From Salinibacterium sp. NK8237 (lineage in GTDB: Bacteria; Actinomycetota; Actinomycetes; Actinomycetales; Microbacteriaceae), in assembly GCF_015864955.1 (NCBI RefSeq), contig NZ_JADYWE010000001.1, positions 248,001 to 312,000 on the forward strand: DNA of 64,000 nucleotides, given 5' to 3'. This document shows, piece after piece, positions 25,652 to 35,591 of the stretch (positions within the stretch are counted from its first letter, which is position 1; each line of letters starts with the position of its first letter). Below the pieces are notes generated by a model that worked only from the letters and a program-made list of their open reading frames with translations, did not search any database and was not told the DNA's origin. A program made the translations under genes and the position numbers.

Positions 25652-25657
25652 TATACT
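25652..25657 (+). promoter_or_regulatory. Candidate -10 box of the tkt operon
   Basis: TATACT matches the -10 consensus closely, 153 bp before the tkt start, with no clear -35. If used, it gives an untranslated leader of about 147 nt. Confidence 0.4.
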
Positions 25658-25760
25658 TGGGTTGCCCGCCCGTCGGTGGCTTGTTTGCGCGCACTACCCG
25701 TGCGCAACGGCAAAACCGCTGACCGAGCCAACGAAGGCGTGTGGCGGGCCGTTCACGTGC

Positions 25761-25780
25761 CCTAGCCAGTTCTGGTTAGG
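25761..25780 (+). other. Hairpin in the tkt leader
   Basis: CCTAGCCAG and CTGGTTAGG pair over 9 bp (one G-T) around TT, ending 30 bp before the tkt start codon. It has no T tract and is not a terminator; it may shape the leader of the pentose-phosphate mRNA. Confidence 0.4.
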
Positions 25781-25810
25781 CACTTCGCTTGCAGAAGGGT
25801 CATTATTCTC

Positions 25811-27904
25811 ATGGCAGCTTTTCAATGGGATCACATCGACAACAAAGCGGTAGACACCGCTCGAATTCTGGCGGCAGATGCTGTTGAGAAGGTAGGTAAC
25901 GGACACCCCGGTACCGCGATGAGTTTGGCGCCTGCAGCGTACTTGCTCTTTCAGAAGGTGATGCGTCGCGATCCAAGCGACGATCAGTGGATTGGCCGTG
26001 ACCGGTTCATCCTCTCAGTGGGCCATAGCTCACTTACCCAGTACGTTCAGTTGTACCTTGCGGGGTACGGCCTCGAACTCGACGACCTTAAGGCTCTGCG
26101 TACGTGGGGCTCGCTTACTCCGGGACATCCCGAATTCGGTCACACCAAGGGCGTGGAAATCACCACCGGCCCTCTCGGTCAAGGAATCGCCTCGTCTGTT
26201 GGATTCGCCTACGCCGCGCGCTACGAGCGCGGACTGTTTGACCCCGAAGCCGACGCTGGCACCAGCCCTTTCGATCACTTCGTCTACGTCATTGCAGGCG
26301 ACGGTGACCTTCAGGAAGGTGTTTCCTCAGAAGCATCGTCGCTCGCCGGTCACCAGCAGCTCGGCAACCTCATTGCTATCTACGACAGCAACCAGATTTC
26401 CATTGAAGACGACACCAACATCGCATTCACTGAAAACGTGCAGATGCGCTACGAGGCCTATAACTGGCACGTACAAGTCGTCGACTGGAAGAAGACAGGC
26501 GAGTACGTCGAAGACGTAGAAGCGCTCAACACCGCGATCGAAGATGCCAAGGCTGTCACTGATCAGCCCTCGCTCATCATCCTTCGCACCATCATCGGAT
26601 GGCCAGCCCCCAGCAAGCAGAACACCGGAAAGATCCACGGATCCGCTCTCGGTGCAGAAGAACTCGCTGGTACAAAAAAGGCTCTCGGATTCGATCCGGA
26701 GCAGAGCTTCGTCGTTGATGACGACGTCATCGCTCACACCCGTCTAGCGGTTGAGCGCGGCAAGCAACAGCGCGCCGAGTGGACTGAGACCTTCGACAAG
26801 TGGGCCGTCGCGAACCCCGAGCGCAAGATTCTGCTCGACCGCGTTCTGTCCGGTGCATTGCCGGAGGGCGTCGAGGAGGCACTCCCCCAGTTCGAAGCGG
26901 GCAAGGATGTTTCGACTCGTGCCGCCAGCGGCAAGGTTCTCGGCGCAATCGGCGCCATCATGCCGGAACTGTGGGGCGGTTCGTCTGACCTCGCCGAGTC
27001 AAACCTCACCACCATTGCCGGCGGAAAGTCATTCATCCCGAGTGAGCATTCCACCAGCGAGTGGAGCGGAAACGAGTACGGCCGTGTACTCCACTTCGGT
27101 ATCCGTGAGCACGCCATGGGCGCAATCATCAACGGCATCGTTCTTCACGGAAATACCCGCGCTTTCGGCGGTACGTTCCTCATCTTCAGCGACTACATGC
27201 GTCCTGCAGTTCGACTCGCCGCCCTCATGGCCGTGCCGTCGATCTTTGTCTGGACTCACGACTCGATCGCCCTCGGCGAGGACGGTCCTACGCACCAGCC
27301 GATTGAGCAGCTTGCCAGCTTGCGCATGATTCCTGGCATGGATGTTGTTCGCCCAGCCGACGCCAACGAGACCGCGTGGGCCTGGAAGACCATCCTCGAG
27401 CGTCGTAACGGCCCAGCGGGAATCGCCCTCACCCGCCAAAACGTGCCCACATTCGATCGTGGGGATGCCGACGCGACTGGCGAGACCTTCGCTTCAGCTG
27501 CGAATGTTGCAAAGGGAGCCTACGTGCTCGCGGAAGCGCCGAACGGAACTCCCGACGTGATTCTGATCGCCACCGGTTCCGAAGTGCAGCTCGCTGTGGA
27601 AGCGCGCGAAACGCTCAAGGCCGACGGAATCAACGCGCGCGTCGTTTCTGCTCCGAGTCTCGAATGGTTTGCCGAGCAGAGTGCGGAATACCGCGAGTCC
27701 GTTCTGCCTTCTACTGTGCGTGCACGCGTATCAGTTGAAGCTGGAGTATCAACCGGATGGCGCGAGTATGTTGGCGACGCAGGTCGCAGCATCTCGATCG
27801 ATCACTTCGGAGCATCAGCCGACTACAAAACTCTCTTCCGTGAGTTTGGAATCACCACCGAGGCCGTTGTGGCCGCTGCACGCGATTCTCTGGATGCCGT
27901 CTAG
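25811..27904 (+). CDS. tkt: Transketolase
   Basis: Transketolase moves two-carbon units between sugar phosphates using thiamine diphosphate. The 697-residue protein is normal length. Landmarks are GNGHPGTAMSLAPAAYLLF, SVGHSSLTQY, TTGPLGQGIASSVG, GDGDLQEGVSSEASSLAGH with the diphosphate-metal motif, and in the second domain FGIREHAMGAIINGI with the catalytic Glu and EDGPTHQPIEQLASLR. ATG 25811 opens a six-gene operon tkt-tal-pgi-zwf-opcA-pgl covering both arms of the pentose-phosphate pathway. No gnd gene lies in it. Confidence 0.98.
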   Translation: MAAFQWDHIDNKAVDTARILAADAVEKVGNGHPGTAMSLAPAAYLLFQKVMRRDPSDDQWIGRDRFILSVGHSSLTQYVQLYLAGYGLELDDLKALRTWGSLTPGHPEFGHTKGVEITTGPLGQGIASSVGFAYAARYERGLFDPEADAGTSPFDHFVYVIAGDGDLQEGVSSEASSLAGHQQLGNLIAIYDSNQISIEDDTNIAFTENVQMRYEAYNWHVQVVDWKKTGEYVEDVEALNTAIEDAKAVTDQPSLIILRTIIGWPAPSKQNTGKIHGSALGAEELAGTKKALGFDPEQSFVVDDDVIAHTRLAVERGKQQRAEWTETFDKWAVANPERKILLDRVLSGALPEGVEEALPQFEAGKDVSTRAASGKVLGAIGAIMPELWGGSSDLAESNLTTIAGGKSFIPSEHSTSEWSGNEYGRVLHFGIREHAMGAIINGIVLHGNTRAFGGTFLIFSDYMRPAVRLAALMAVPSIFVWTHDSIALGEDGPTHQPIEQLASLRMIPGMDVVRPADANETAWAWKTILERRNGPAGIALTRQNVPTFDRGDADATGETFASAANVAKGAYVLAEAPNGTPDVILIATGSEVQLAVEARETLKADGINARVVSAPSLEWFAEQSAEYRESVLPSTVRARVSVEAGVSTGWREYVGDAGRSISIDHFGASADYKTLFREFGITTEAVVAAARDSLDAV

Positions 27905-27928
27905 GCACCCCAGATAAGGAGACAAGAA

Positions 27929-29041
27929 ATGACTAACGAAACACCCACCGCAGCGCTCTCAGGCCTCGGCGTAAGCATCTGGCTGGATGACCTGTCGCGC
28001 GAGCGCATCAACTCGGGCGGCCTCCAGTCGCTCATTGCTTCGCGCAATGTCGTCGGCGTTACTACGAACCCGACCATTTTTGCCACTGCGTTGGCAAAGG
28101 GCGAGGCGTACGACGAGCAGGTAGCGTCGCTCGCCGCTACCGGCACGAGCGTCACTGATGCCGTGTTCGAGATCACGACAGATGATGTTGCCGCTGCCAG
28201 TGACATCTTCCGCCCGGTGTACGACGCCACTGAGGGCCGCGATGGCCGCGTCTCCATCGAGGTTGAACCTGGACTGGCCCATGATGCTGCAGGCACGATT
28301 GCGCAGGCTCAGCAGCTCTGGGCCAAGGTTGCTCGCGAGAACGCGATGATTAAGATTCCCGCGACCGTAGAAGGCCTCGAGGCAATCACTGAAACGATCG
28401 GCGCTGGAATCAGCGTCAACGTCACTTTGATCTTCAGCTTGGCGCGTCACCGCGAAGTTATCGAGGCTTACCTCACTGGTTTGGAAAAGGCGAAGGCCGC
28501 CGGCCACGACCTTTCGAAGATTCACTCGGTCGCATCGTTCTTCGTCTCGCGCGTCGACACCGAGATCGACAAGCGTCTTGACGCGATCGGTACGGATGAC
28601 GCCAAGGCCCTCAAGAGCAAGGCGGGCATTGCGAACGCTCGCCTCGCTTACCAGGTCTACGAAAACGCATTCGCTACAGAGCGCGCTCAGACTCTCATCG
28701 CTGCTGGAGCAAACAAGCAGCGTCCGTTGTGGGCCTCCACCGGTGTTAAAGACCAAAGACTGCCCGACACGCTCTACGTCACCGAGCTTGCTGTCGGCGA
28801 GACGGTGAACACCATGCCTGAGAAGACGCTTGAAGCGACCTTCGATCACGGTGTCATCGAAGGCGAGCAGGTGACCGCAAACTACGACGCTGCGAACTTT
28901 ACGCTCGACGCACTCGCTTCACTCGGCATTTCGTACGACGAGGTGACCGCGCTGCTCGAGAAGGAAGGCGTTGAGAAGTTCATCGTCTCGTGGAACGAAC
29001 TGCTCGACACCGTGTCTGCTGCTCTCGAGGCAGCAAAATGA
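27929..29041 (+). CDS. tal: Transaldolase
   Basis: Transaldolase transfers dihydroxyacetone units between sedoheptulose 7-phosphate and glyceraldehyde 3-phosphate. The 370-residue form is the longer actinobacterial type (TalB2-like), starting with [15 protein letters not shown] and [13 protein letters not shown]. The Schiff-base Lys lies in [32 protein letters not shown] and [10 protein letters not shown] are further family blocks. It has AAGGAGA 8 nt before ATG, and its TGA overlaps the pgi start as ATGA. Confidence 0.97.
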   Translation: MTNETPTAALSGLGVSIWLDDLSRERINSGGLQSLIASRNVVGVTTNPTIFATALAKGEAYDEQVASLAATGTSVTDAVFEITTDDVAAASDIFRPVYDATEGRDGRVSIEVEPGLAHDAAGTIAQAQQLWAKVARENAMIKIPATVEGLEAITETIGAGISVNVTLIFSLARHREVIEAYLTGLEKAKAAGHDLSKIHSVASFFVSRVDTEIDKRLDAIGTDDAKALKSKAGIANARLAYQVYENAFATERAQTLIAAGANKQRPLWASTGVKDQRLPDTLYVTELAVGETVNTMPEKTLEATFDHGVIEGEQVTANYDAANFTLDALASLGISYDEVTALLEKEGVEKFIVSWNELLDTVSAALEAAK

Positions 29042-30636
29042 GTGTGAAGCTCGCCGTATCGGGTGCGGCAGCGGAAGCCGTGAACAAGATCGTGCCGCAG
29101 CTTGTCAACGATCTCGTAGCAAGCCGTATTACCGGAGGCGACGCGACGCTGTGGGGCCCCGCCGCTGAGGAAGAGTCTGCCAAGCGTTTGGGCTGGGTTG
29201 AAGCTGTTTCCGTCGGTCGACCAATGATCGAAGACATCTACGCGCTACGAGATAAGTTGCGCGCCGATGGCGTGAACCACTTTGTCTTGGGAGGCATGGG
29301 CGGTTCGTCTCTTGCCCCAGAAGTAATCACTCGCACGTACGGAGTGGAACTGACGGTACTTGACTCAACGGATCCCGCACAGGTGCAGGCTGCCCTCGCG
29401 GATCGTCTTCAGTCGACCGCTGTTGTCATTTCTTCCAAGTCTGGTTCCACTCTCGAAACCGATTCCCAGAAGCGCATCTACGAAAAGTTCTTTACTGATG
29501 CCGGAATCGATCCTCGGGAACGCATCGTAATCGTCACTGATCCCGGTTCTCCTATGGATGTCGCGGCTCGGGCTGCGGGATACCGCGTGTTCAACGCCGA
29601 CCCCAATGTTGGCGGCCGTTACTCGGCTCTCACCGCCTTTGGACTCGTTCCGTCTGGGCTTGCTGGGGTTGACCTGGTCGAGCTGCTCGACGAGGCCGAA
29701 GCCGTCATGGTTGAGCTTGCGGTCGACAACGAGAGCAACCCCGGCCTCGTGCTGGGCGCTGCGATTGCCGGAACGGATCCCCTCAAGGACAAACTCGGCA
29801 TCGTGACCGATGGCACCCACATCCTCGGCTTTGGGGATTGGGCTGAGCAACTCATTGCGGAATCGACAGGAAAGCTCGGCAAGGGACTCCTTCCCGTCGT
29901 GCTGCGCACTGACTCCCCCGAATTGACGGAAGGCTTGGACGACCTTCAAGTTGTTCGTCTCGTCGGAGAATGGGACGACACTAAAGAGGTAGCGGAGGGC
30001 GAGATTGAGATCGCTGGTTCTCTCGGTAGCCAGTTGCTGCTCTGGGAGTACGCGACCGTTATCGCTGGCCGGATCCTCGGAATCAACCCCTTTGACCAGC
30101 CTGACGTTGAAGCTGCAAAGAATGCTGCTCGAGAACTCATCGACAACCCCACCCCACCCCAAGCACCGGCCTTCACCGTCGGTGACATTGAGGTCCGGGG
30201 CACCGATGGCGTAGTTGCTGACAGCAGCGATCTTGCCGGAGTTATTTCTTCGCTTCTGTCGTACCTCGATGATGACGGCTATGTCGCAATTCAGGTCTAT
30301 GCAGACCGCACGGGGTACCCGGAGCTCGTTGAGCTTCGTGAGCGGGCAGCAGCCCGCGCAAAGCGCCCGGTGACATTCGGTTGGGGACCCCGGTTCCTGC
30401 ACTCGACGGGCCAGTTCCACAAGGGTGGGCCAGCGATCGGAGTGTTCCTTCAGATCATTGTTGTTGAAGAAACTGACCTGCAGATTCCTGACCGTCCGTT
30501 CACTTTTGGGCAGCTGATTCGTGCGCAGGCAGCAGGCGACGCTAGCGTTCTGGCCGAACATGGCCGCCCCGTCCTGAGCCTCACAGTCTCGAATCCGAAG
30601 GTTTCGCTGCCGCTGGTTCTTGACGCGATCGGATAA
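29038..30636 (+). CDS. pgi: Glucose-6-phosphate isomerase (actinobacterial SIS type)
   Basis: Pgi interconverts glucose 6-phosphate and fructose 6-phosphate. The 532-residue protein has SIS-fold blocks: [50 protein letters not shown] and [15 protein letters not shown]. The C terminus holds [15 protein letters not shown]. This version belongs to the group that in some bacteria is fused to transaldolase. Here the two genes are separate but coupled by an ATGA overlap, and the true start is that ATG at 29038. The frame is open to 28990 within tal, which is not used. Confidence 0.95.
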   Translation: MSVKLAVSGAAAEAVNKIVPQLVNDLVASRITGGDATLWGPAAEEESAKRLGWVEAVSVGRPMIEDIYALRDKLRADGVNHFVLGGMGGSSLAPEVITRTYGVELTVLDSTDPAQVQAALADRLQSTAVVISSKSGSTLETDSQKRIYEKFFTDAGIDPRERIVIVTDPGSPMDVAARAAGYRVFNADPNVGGRYSALTAFGLVPSGLAGVDLVELLDEAEAVMVELAVDNESNPGLVLGAAIAGTDPLKDKLGIVTDGTHILGFGDWAEQLIAESTGKLGKGLLPVVLRTDSPELTEGLDDLQVVRLVGEWDDTKEVAEGEIEIAGSLGSQLLLWEYATVIAGRILGINPFDQPDVEAAKNAARELIDNPTPPQAPAFTVGDIEVRGTDGVVADSSDLAGVISSLLSYLDDDGYVAIQVYADRTGYPELVELRERAAARAKRPVTFGWGPRFLHSTGQFHKGGPAIGVFLQIIVVEETDLQIPDRPFTFGQLIRAQAAGDASVLAEHGRPVLSLTVSNPKVSLPLVLDAIG

Positions 30637-30671
30637 GTGCCGCACCTACGTGCCGCACACAGAGGAGAAGT

Positions 30672-32213
30672 ATGTCCCCCGTTGACATCAGTGCTGAATT
30701 CAACCCACTGCGGTTGAGCTCTGACCGCAGGCTTAACCGCATTGCTGGCCCAAGTGCTTTGGTCATTTTTGGCGTAACCGGCGACCTGTCGCGCAAGAAA
30801 TTGATGCCGGCTGTCTATGACCTCGCCAATCGGGGGCTACTTCCCCCCGGCTTCGCTCTCGTCGGATTTGCTCGACGAGACTGGGAAGACCAAGACTTTG
30901 AGAAGGTCGTGCACGATGCTGTCAAACAGTACGCGCGCACACCGTTCGACGAGGATGTGTGGAAACAGCTCGCTCAGGGCATCCGCTTTGTGCAGGGCGA
31001 ATTCGATGATGCTGCGGCTTTCGAACGTCTGAAGGAAACACTGTCTGAATTGGATAGTGAGCGCGGAACCATGGGTAACCACGCGTTCTATCTTTCGATT
31101 CCTCCGAAGTCCTTTCCGCAGGTAACCGAGCAGCTTCGGAACTCCGGGCTAGCTGAACAGCGCGACGGGCAGTGGAGTCGCGTTGTCATCGAGAAGCCAT
31201 TCGGTAGCGATCTCACGACAGCGCGCGAACTCAACGACGTGGTGGAATCAGTGTTCCCACCCGACAGCGTGTTCCGCATCGACCACTATCTGGGCAAAGA
31301 GACCGTTCAGAACATCCTCGCGTTGCGCTTTGCCAATCAGCTCTTTGAACCAATCTGGAACTCCAACCACGTCGATCATGTTCAGATCACGATGGCAGAG
31401 GACATCGGAGTCGGAGGTCGGGCCGGGTACTACGACGGAATCGGAGCAGCGCGCGACGTCATCCAGAACCACCTCCTCCAGCTTCTCGCATTGACTGCGA
31501 TGGAAGAACCAGTGTCGTTTGATGCGGCAGATTTGCGCGCGGAGAAAGAAAAAGTTCTTTCAGCAGTGCGCCTTCCTGAGAATCTTGGAGAGCACACAGC
31601 GCGGGGGCAATACGCCGGCGGCTGGCAAGGTGGCGAAAAGGTTAGCGGTTTCCTTGACGAAGACGGGATGAACCCCGAGTCCGAGACTGAAACGTACGCC
31701 GCAATTCGGCTCGACATCGGCACACGTCGATGGTCAGGTGTGCCGTTCTACCTCCGAGCAGGAAAACGTCTGGGACGACGAGTGACTGAGATCGCGGTGG
31801 TCTTTAAACGCGCTCCCCAGTATCTCTTCGAGGAGAGCCGCACGTCGGCACTCGGACAGAACGCTCTCGTCATCCGAGTGCAGCCAGATGAGGGTGTCAC
31901 TATTCGCTTCGGGTCGAAAGTTCCTGGTGCCGAGATGCACGTGCGCGACGTCACGATGGACTTCGGCTATGGCCACGCGTTCACCGAGGCAAGTCCCGAG
32001 GCCTATGAACGGCTCATCCTCGACGTATTGCTCGGCGATCCGCCGTTGTTCCCCCGTCATGAAGAGGTTGAGCTCAGCTGGAAGATTCTCGACCCCATTG
32101 AAGAGTTCTGGGCAACGCAGGGCGCCCCGGAACAGTACCGGCCCGGCACTTGGGGTCCGAAGTCCGCGGATGACCTTATGGAGCGCGATGGACGAGTCTG
32201 GAGACGACCATGA
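30672..32213 (+). CDS. zwf: Glucose-6-phosphate 1-dehydrogenase
   Basis: Zwf oxidises glucose 6-phosphate with NADP, the entry of the oxidative pentose-phosphate branch. At 513 residues it is of usual length. It has FGVTGDLSRKKLMPAVYDL (Rossmann GxxxDL), VIEKPFGSDL, the catalytic RIDHYLGKETVQNI, and VPFYLRAGKRL. AGGAGA lies a few bases before ATG 30672. It is followed with a 4-bp overlap by opcA, its assembly partner. Confidence 0.98.
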   Translation: MSPVDISAEFNPLRLSSDRRLNRIAGPSALVIFGVTGDLSRKKLMPAVYDLANRGLLPPGFALVGFARRDWEDQDFEKVVHDAVKQYARTPFDEDVWKQLAQGIRFVQGEFDDAAAFERLKETLSELDSERGTMGNHAFYLSIPPKSFPQVTEQLRNSGLAEQRDGQWSRVVIEKPFGSDLTTARELNDVVESVFPPDSVFRIDHYLGKETVQNILALRFANQLFEPIWNSNHVDHVQITMAEDIGVGGRAGYYDGIGAARDVIQNHLLQLLALTAMEEPVSFDAADLRAEKEKVLSAVRLPENLGEHTARGQYAGGWQGGEKVSGFLDEDGMNPESETETYAAIRLDIGTRRWSGVPFYLRAGKRLGRRVTEIAVVFKRAPQYLFEESRTSALGQNALVIRVQPDEGVTIRFGSKVPGAEMHVRDVTMDFGYGHAFTEASPEAYERLILDVLLGDPPLFPRHEEVELSWKILDPIEEFWATQGAPEQYRPGTWGPKSADDLMERDGRVWRRP

Positions 32214-33184
32214 TTGTTGATCTACCCAACACCACTACCGCGAAAATCTCGAAAGCGCTCGTACGGATCCGTGAAGATGGCGGAGCCGTCGCGCTCGGTC
32301 GCGTACTCACTCTCATCATCGCCACCGAGTTCGGTAACGAAGAAGAAGCGATCGCGGCGGCTAACGATGCGTCTCGTGAGCACCCGATGCGAGTGCTGGT
32401 CGTCTCGACGAGTAGCGCGTCATCCGCTCGTGATGAAGAAGCTCGCGTCGACGCGCAGATTCGTGTCGGTGGAGATGCTGGCGCAAGCGAGGTAATCGTG
32501 GTTACCGCGCATGGGGATGCTGCTCTGGATCAAGAGAGCCTCGTTACCGGTCTGCTCCTGCCCGACGCTCCCGTCGTCGCGTGGTGGCCCGGTGAAGGCC
32601 CCGTAAGCGCTTCACAGTCGCCGCTCGGACGCATCGCGCAGCGCCGCATTACCGATGCTGCTGCCAGCACCAACCCCCTCGATGCGATGCATCGCATGTG
32701 CAAAACCTACGTGCCCGGAGATACCGACTTTGCCTGGACACGGCTCACGCTCTGGCGCGCGCAGCTTGCTGCCGTGCTTGACCAGCCTCCCTACGAGTCA
32801 ATCACCGCGGTTACCGTCAGCGGTGCCGCAGATTCCGCATCTACGATGCTGCTCGCCGCGTGGTTGCAGATGCAACTCAAGGTAAAGGTGACACTGCACG
32901 TAGCCGAAGGCTCCCCTGTGCCGACGGGCATCCACGCCGTGATTCTCGAACGAGCGTCAGGAACAATAACGCTCGAGCGCAACATCGCCAACATTGCGAC
33001 GTTGACACAGCCAGATCAGCCCGTTCACGACATCTCCTTGCCGCGCCGCAGTCTTCGAGACTGCTTGGCAGAAGAGCTCCGTCGGCTCGACCCCGACAGC
33101 CTCTTCGGTGACGTCGTGCGTCACGGTGTCAGCGAGATTACTGGTGTGAAGATCAATAACTCTACGAAGGCGAAGAGCGAATGA
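32210..33184 (+). CDS. opcA: Glucose-6-phosphate dehydrogenase assembly protein OpcA
   Basis: OpcA is an allosteric activator and assembly partner of Zwf in actinobacteria and cyanobacteria. The 324-residue sequence has the family's DAPVVAWWPGEGPVSASQSPLGRIAQRRITDA and DFAWTRLTLWRAQLAAVLDQPPY. It has no catalytic motif. ATG 32210 overlaps the zwf stop, and its own stop overlaps the pgl start, so all three are made together in matched amounts. Confidence 0.96.
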   Translation: MIVDLPNTTTAKISKALVRIREDGGAVALGRVLTLIIATEFGNEEEAIAAANDASREHPMRVLVVSTSSASSARDEEARVDAQIRVGGDAGASEVIVVTAHGDAALDQESLVTGLLLPDAPVVAWWPGEGPVSASQSPLGRIAQRRITDAAASTNPLDAMHRMCKTYVPGDTDFAWTRLTLWRAQLAAVLDQPPYESITAVTVSGAADSASTMLLAAWLQMQLKVKVTLHVAEGSPVPTGIHAVILERASGTITLERNIANIATLTQPDQPVHDISLPRRSLRDCLAEELRRLDPDSLFGDVVRHGVSEITGVKINNSTKAKSE

Positions 33185-33984
33185 GTAACGAACGTCGTGC
33201 GATCGTGCACACTGACAAAGCGAAGCTAGCAAAAGCGGTCGCGGCACGATTCTTGTCGAAAGTCCCCCAGATCATTGCTGAGTTCGATGAGGCAACGGTC
33301 GTCCTCACCGGTGGATCGATGGGTCAAGCGGTTCTCGAAGCGATCAACAAGTCCTCCAAGCGGGATGCCGTTGACTGGTCACGTGTTAACTTTTGGTGGG
33401 GTGACGAACGCTGGCTTCCCGCCGGAGATCCCGAACGCAACGATGTGCAGGCGCGTGCAGCGCTACTTGACCACATTCCTGTCGACCCGCGACGCGTTCA
33501 CGCTGTTGCGGCATCCGACACAGGTCTTACCTTGGATGACGCGGCTCAGGCTTATGCGAACGACCTTGCAGCCCATTCAGCCCGCAACGGCAAGTATCCG
33601 AACTTCGACATCGTCTTTCTCGGGGTGGGCCCGGACGGTCATATCGCGTCGCTCTTCCCTGAACGTGAGGGAATCCGGGAGACGGAACGAACCGTTATTG
33701 CTGTACGTAACTCCCCCAAGCCTCCGGACGAACGCGTCAGCCTCACGCTGCCCGTTATCAACTCCTCGGTACGGATCTGGGCCGTCGTAGCCGGCAGTGA
33801 CAAAGCATCCGCGCTTGGGCTAACACTTGCCGGTGCAAGCTATAACGAAGTCCCTGCAGCGGGACTTGAGGGCCGTCGCAAGACGCTTTTCTTTGTCGAC
33901 TCTGACGCTGCAGCCCAAGTGCCTGCATCTCTCATTGATCCAGGACAGTTCTGGACCAGTGCCGATTCCACTGACGAGCACTGA
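33181..33984 (+). CDS. pgl: 6-phosphogluconolactonase
   Basis: Pgl hydrolyses 6-phosphogluconolactone, the second oxidative step. The 267 residues show the DevB/SOL-type blocks VVLTGGSMGQAVLEAI, RVNFWWGDERWLPAGDPERND and FDIVFLGVGPDGHIASLFPE with the active His. It is the last gene of the operon, started from an ATGA overlap with opcA, and a strong terminator follows 22 bp past the stop. Confidence 0.97.
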   Translation: MSNERRAIVHTDKAKLAKAVAARFLSKVPQIIAEFDEATVVLTGGSMGQAVLEAINKSSKRDAVDWSRVNFWWGDERWLPAGDPERNDVQARAALLDHIPVDPRRVHAVAASDTGLTLDDAAQAYANDLAAHSARNGKYPNFDIVFLGVGPDGHIASLFPEREGIRETERTVIAVRNSPKPPDERVSLTLPVINSSVRIWAVVAGSDKASALGLTLAGASYNEVPAAGLEGRRKTLFFVDSDAAAQVPASLIDPGQFWTSADSTDEH

Positions 33985-34005
33985 CTCACGAACGAGCTTT
34001 AACGA

Positions 34006-34040
34006 GCAAAGGCCCCAACCGAAACGGTTGGGGCCTTTGC
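34006..34040. terminator. Bidirectional terminator between pgl and rbpA
   Basis: A 16-bp perfect stem (arms 34006-34021 and 34025-34040) with a very short A-rich loop contains AAAGGCCCC and GGGGCCTTT. It lies between the convergent pentose-phosphate and glycolytic operons and can serve both. Confidence 0.88.
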
Positions 34041-34100
34041 TATTGATGCTTGTGTCCATCCAGAAGACTCCGCTAGCGGCTGAAACTGAATGAAAAACCG

Positions 34101-34466
34101 TTATTCAGCGGGAGCAGTACCCCGTCGAGTGCGCAATTGCAGCAGAGCCTCATCGAGAAGCTCAGTCGCTTCGTCGTCGCTGCGGCGCTCTTTTACGTAC
34201 GCGAGGTGAGTCTTGTAGGGCTCTAGTTTCGAAGCCGACGGAGGATTCTGTTTGTCGCGCCCCGCAGGGAGACCCGACGATGGGCAATCAATGGTCTCTG
34301 GAATCTCTTCGTCGGGAACGGTCGCAGAGAAAGACCTTACGGTTTCGTTTCCTAGAGCGTCCCAGTACGAGATCTGCACGCGTTCAGCGTGAAAACCACG
34401 ATCTTGTTCGCCCATAGGGCCCGAGCCAACGCGTGACCCACGAATTGCACTTCCGCCTGCTGCCAC
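34101..34466 (-). CDS. rbpA: RNA polymerase-binding protein RbpA
   Basis: RbpA is an actinobacterial transcription factor that binds the principal sigma factor and stabilises open promoters. The 121-residue protein begins MAAGGSAIRGSRVGSGPMGEQDRG (basic linker region), then VQISYWDALGNETVRSFSATVPDEEIPETIDCPSSGLPAG, and ends in a helical sigma-binding part (DEATELLDEALLQLRTRRG). GTG 34466 is chosen from AAGGA 6 nt upstream and from the family N terminus. It follows secG by 32 bp and probably ends the gap-pgk-tpiA-secG-rbpA transcript. Confidence 0.95.
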   Translation of the reverse strand: MAAGGSAIRGSRVGSGPMGEQDRGFHAERVQISYWDALGNETVRSFSATVPDEEIPETIDCPSSGLPAGRDKQNPPSASKLEPYKTHLAYVKERRSDDEATELLDEALLQLRTRRGTAPAE

Positions 34467-34498
34467 TGTGTTCCTTCGTTTGCTAAAACTGGAGGTTC

Positions 34499-34747
34499 TT
34501 AGGCACCGTCGAATTTGGTGATGAGACCAAGAACTACGATGCAACTGATCCACACCACGCCCAGAATCACCGTGATGCGGTTCAGGTTGCGTTCTGCAAC
34601 ACCGGAAGCACCCAGATTGGACGTGGTTCCCCCACCGAACATGTCGGAGAGACCTCCACCGCGTCCGCGGTGAAGAAGGATGAGAAGTGTGAGCAGCAAG
34701 CTCGTAATAGCGAGCAATACCTGCAGCACAACTTGGAGAATTTCCAC
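34499..34747 (-). CDS. secG: Preprotein translocase subunit SecG
   Basis: SecG is the small helper subunit of the SecYEG channel. The 82 residues have two membrane helices at about 4-24 and 58-77, linked by the conserved GRGGGLSDMFGGGTTSNLGASGVAERNLNRITVI. It starts at GTG 34747; the longer open frame upstream to 34834 covers the tpiA end and is not used. Linkage to gap-pgk-tpiA is the common actinobacterial order. Confidence 0.95.
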   Translation of the reverse strand: MEILQVVLQVLLAITSLLLTLLILLHRGRGGGLSDMFGGGTTSNLGASGVAERNLNRITVILGVVWISCIVVLGLITKFDGA

Positions 34748-34793
34748 AAAGAACCTTTCGAACAGGCCGTTCCGGCCTCGAACAGTATAACGG

Positions 34794-35591
34794 CTAGGTG
34801 CCGACGTGCTTGGAGAAGCGCGAGATGCTAGCAAATTCCGCTACATCTAGGCTCGCACCGCCGACCAGGGCGCCATCAATATTGGGTTCGCGCATGAGGC
34901 TCGCGATGTTGCTGGACTTAACGGACCCACCGTACAGAATTCGCGTCGCTGCTGCGACATCGTCGCCAAGCACCTCGGCGAGCGTTTCACGCAAGCGGGC
35001 GGCAACCTGCTCAGCCTGTTCAGGCGTTGCGGCTTTGCCGGACCCTATTGCCCAGACCGGTTCGTAAGCAACCACGATCTCTGGATTTCCCGAGATGCCC
35101 GCAAGACCAGCCCTAAGCTGCGCCACAGGGACAGCACTGGGGCCGTGAGCTTCGAGATCATCCGCGGTCTCGCCAACGCACAGCACTGGCACGAGGCCGT
35201 GCTTCAACGCCGCAGAAACTTTGCGGGCGAGCTGTTCATCTGTCTCGCCGTGCATCGTGCGACGTTCAGAGTGACCTACGAGTACGTAGTGGCAGTCAAG
35301 CGCTGACAGGAACGCGCCTGAAATCTCTCCTGTGTAGGCACCGGATTCGTGTTCCGAAAGATCTTGGCCGCCGAAACGTACCTCGAGCTTGTCGGCGGCG
35401 ATGAGGGTCTGCACCGATCGTAGATCCGTAAAGGGCGGGAATACCGCTACCTCTGCCCCTTCAACACCAAAGTCATGGTTCGCGTCTTTCAACGTCCATG
35501 CCAGCTTCTGCACGAAAGCGATCGACTGAAGATGGTCAAGATTCATCTTCCAGTTGCCCGCGATAAGCGGGACGCGCTTTACTTTTGCCAT
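34794..35591 (-). CDS. tpiA: Triose-phosphate isomerase
   Basis: TpiA interconverts dihydroxyacetone phosphate and glyceraldehyde 3-phosphate. The 265-residue protein has GNWKMNLDH (catalytic Lys), VGHSERR (His), VAYEPVWAIGSGKAATPEQAE (Glu and loop 6) and LYGGSVKSSN. Its ATG lies 13 bp inside the pgk coding end, so it is coupled to pgk. Confidence 0.98.
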   Translation of the reverse strand: MAKVKRVPLIAGNWKMNLDHLQSIAFVQKLAWTLKDANHDFGVEGAEVAVFPPFTDLRSVQTLIAADKLEVRFGGQDLSEHESGAYTGEISGAFLSALDCHYVLVGHSERRTMHGETDEQLARKVSAALKHGLVPVLCVGETADDLEAHGPSAVPVAQLRAGLAGISGNPEIVVAYEPVWAIGSGKAATPEQAEQVAARLRETLAEVLGDDVAAATRILYGGSVKSSNIASLMREPNIDGALVGGASLDVAEFASISRFSKHVGT

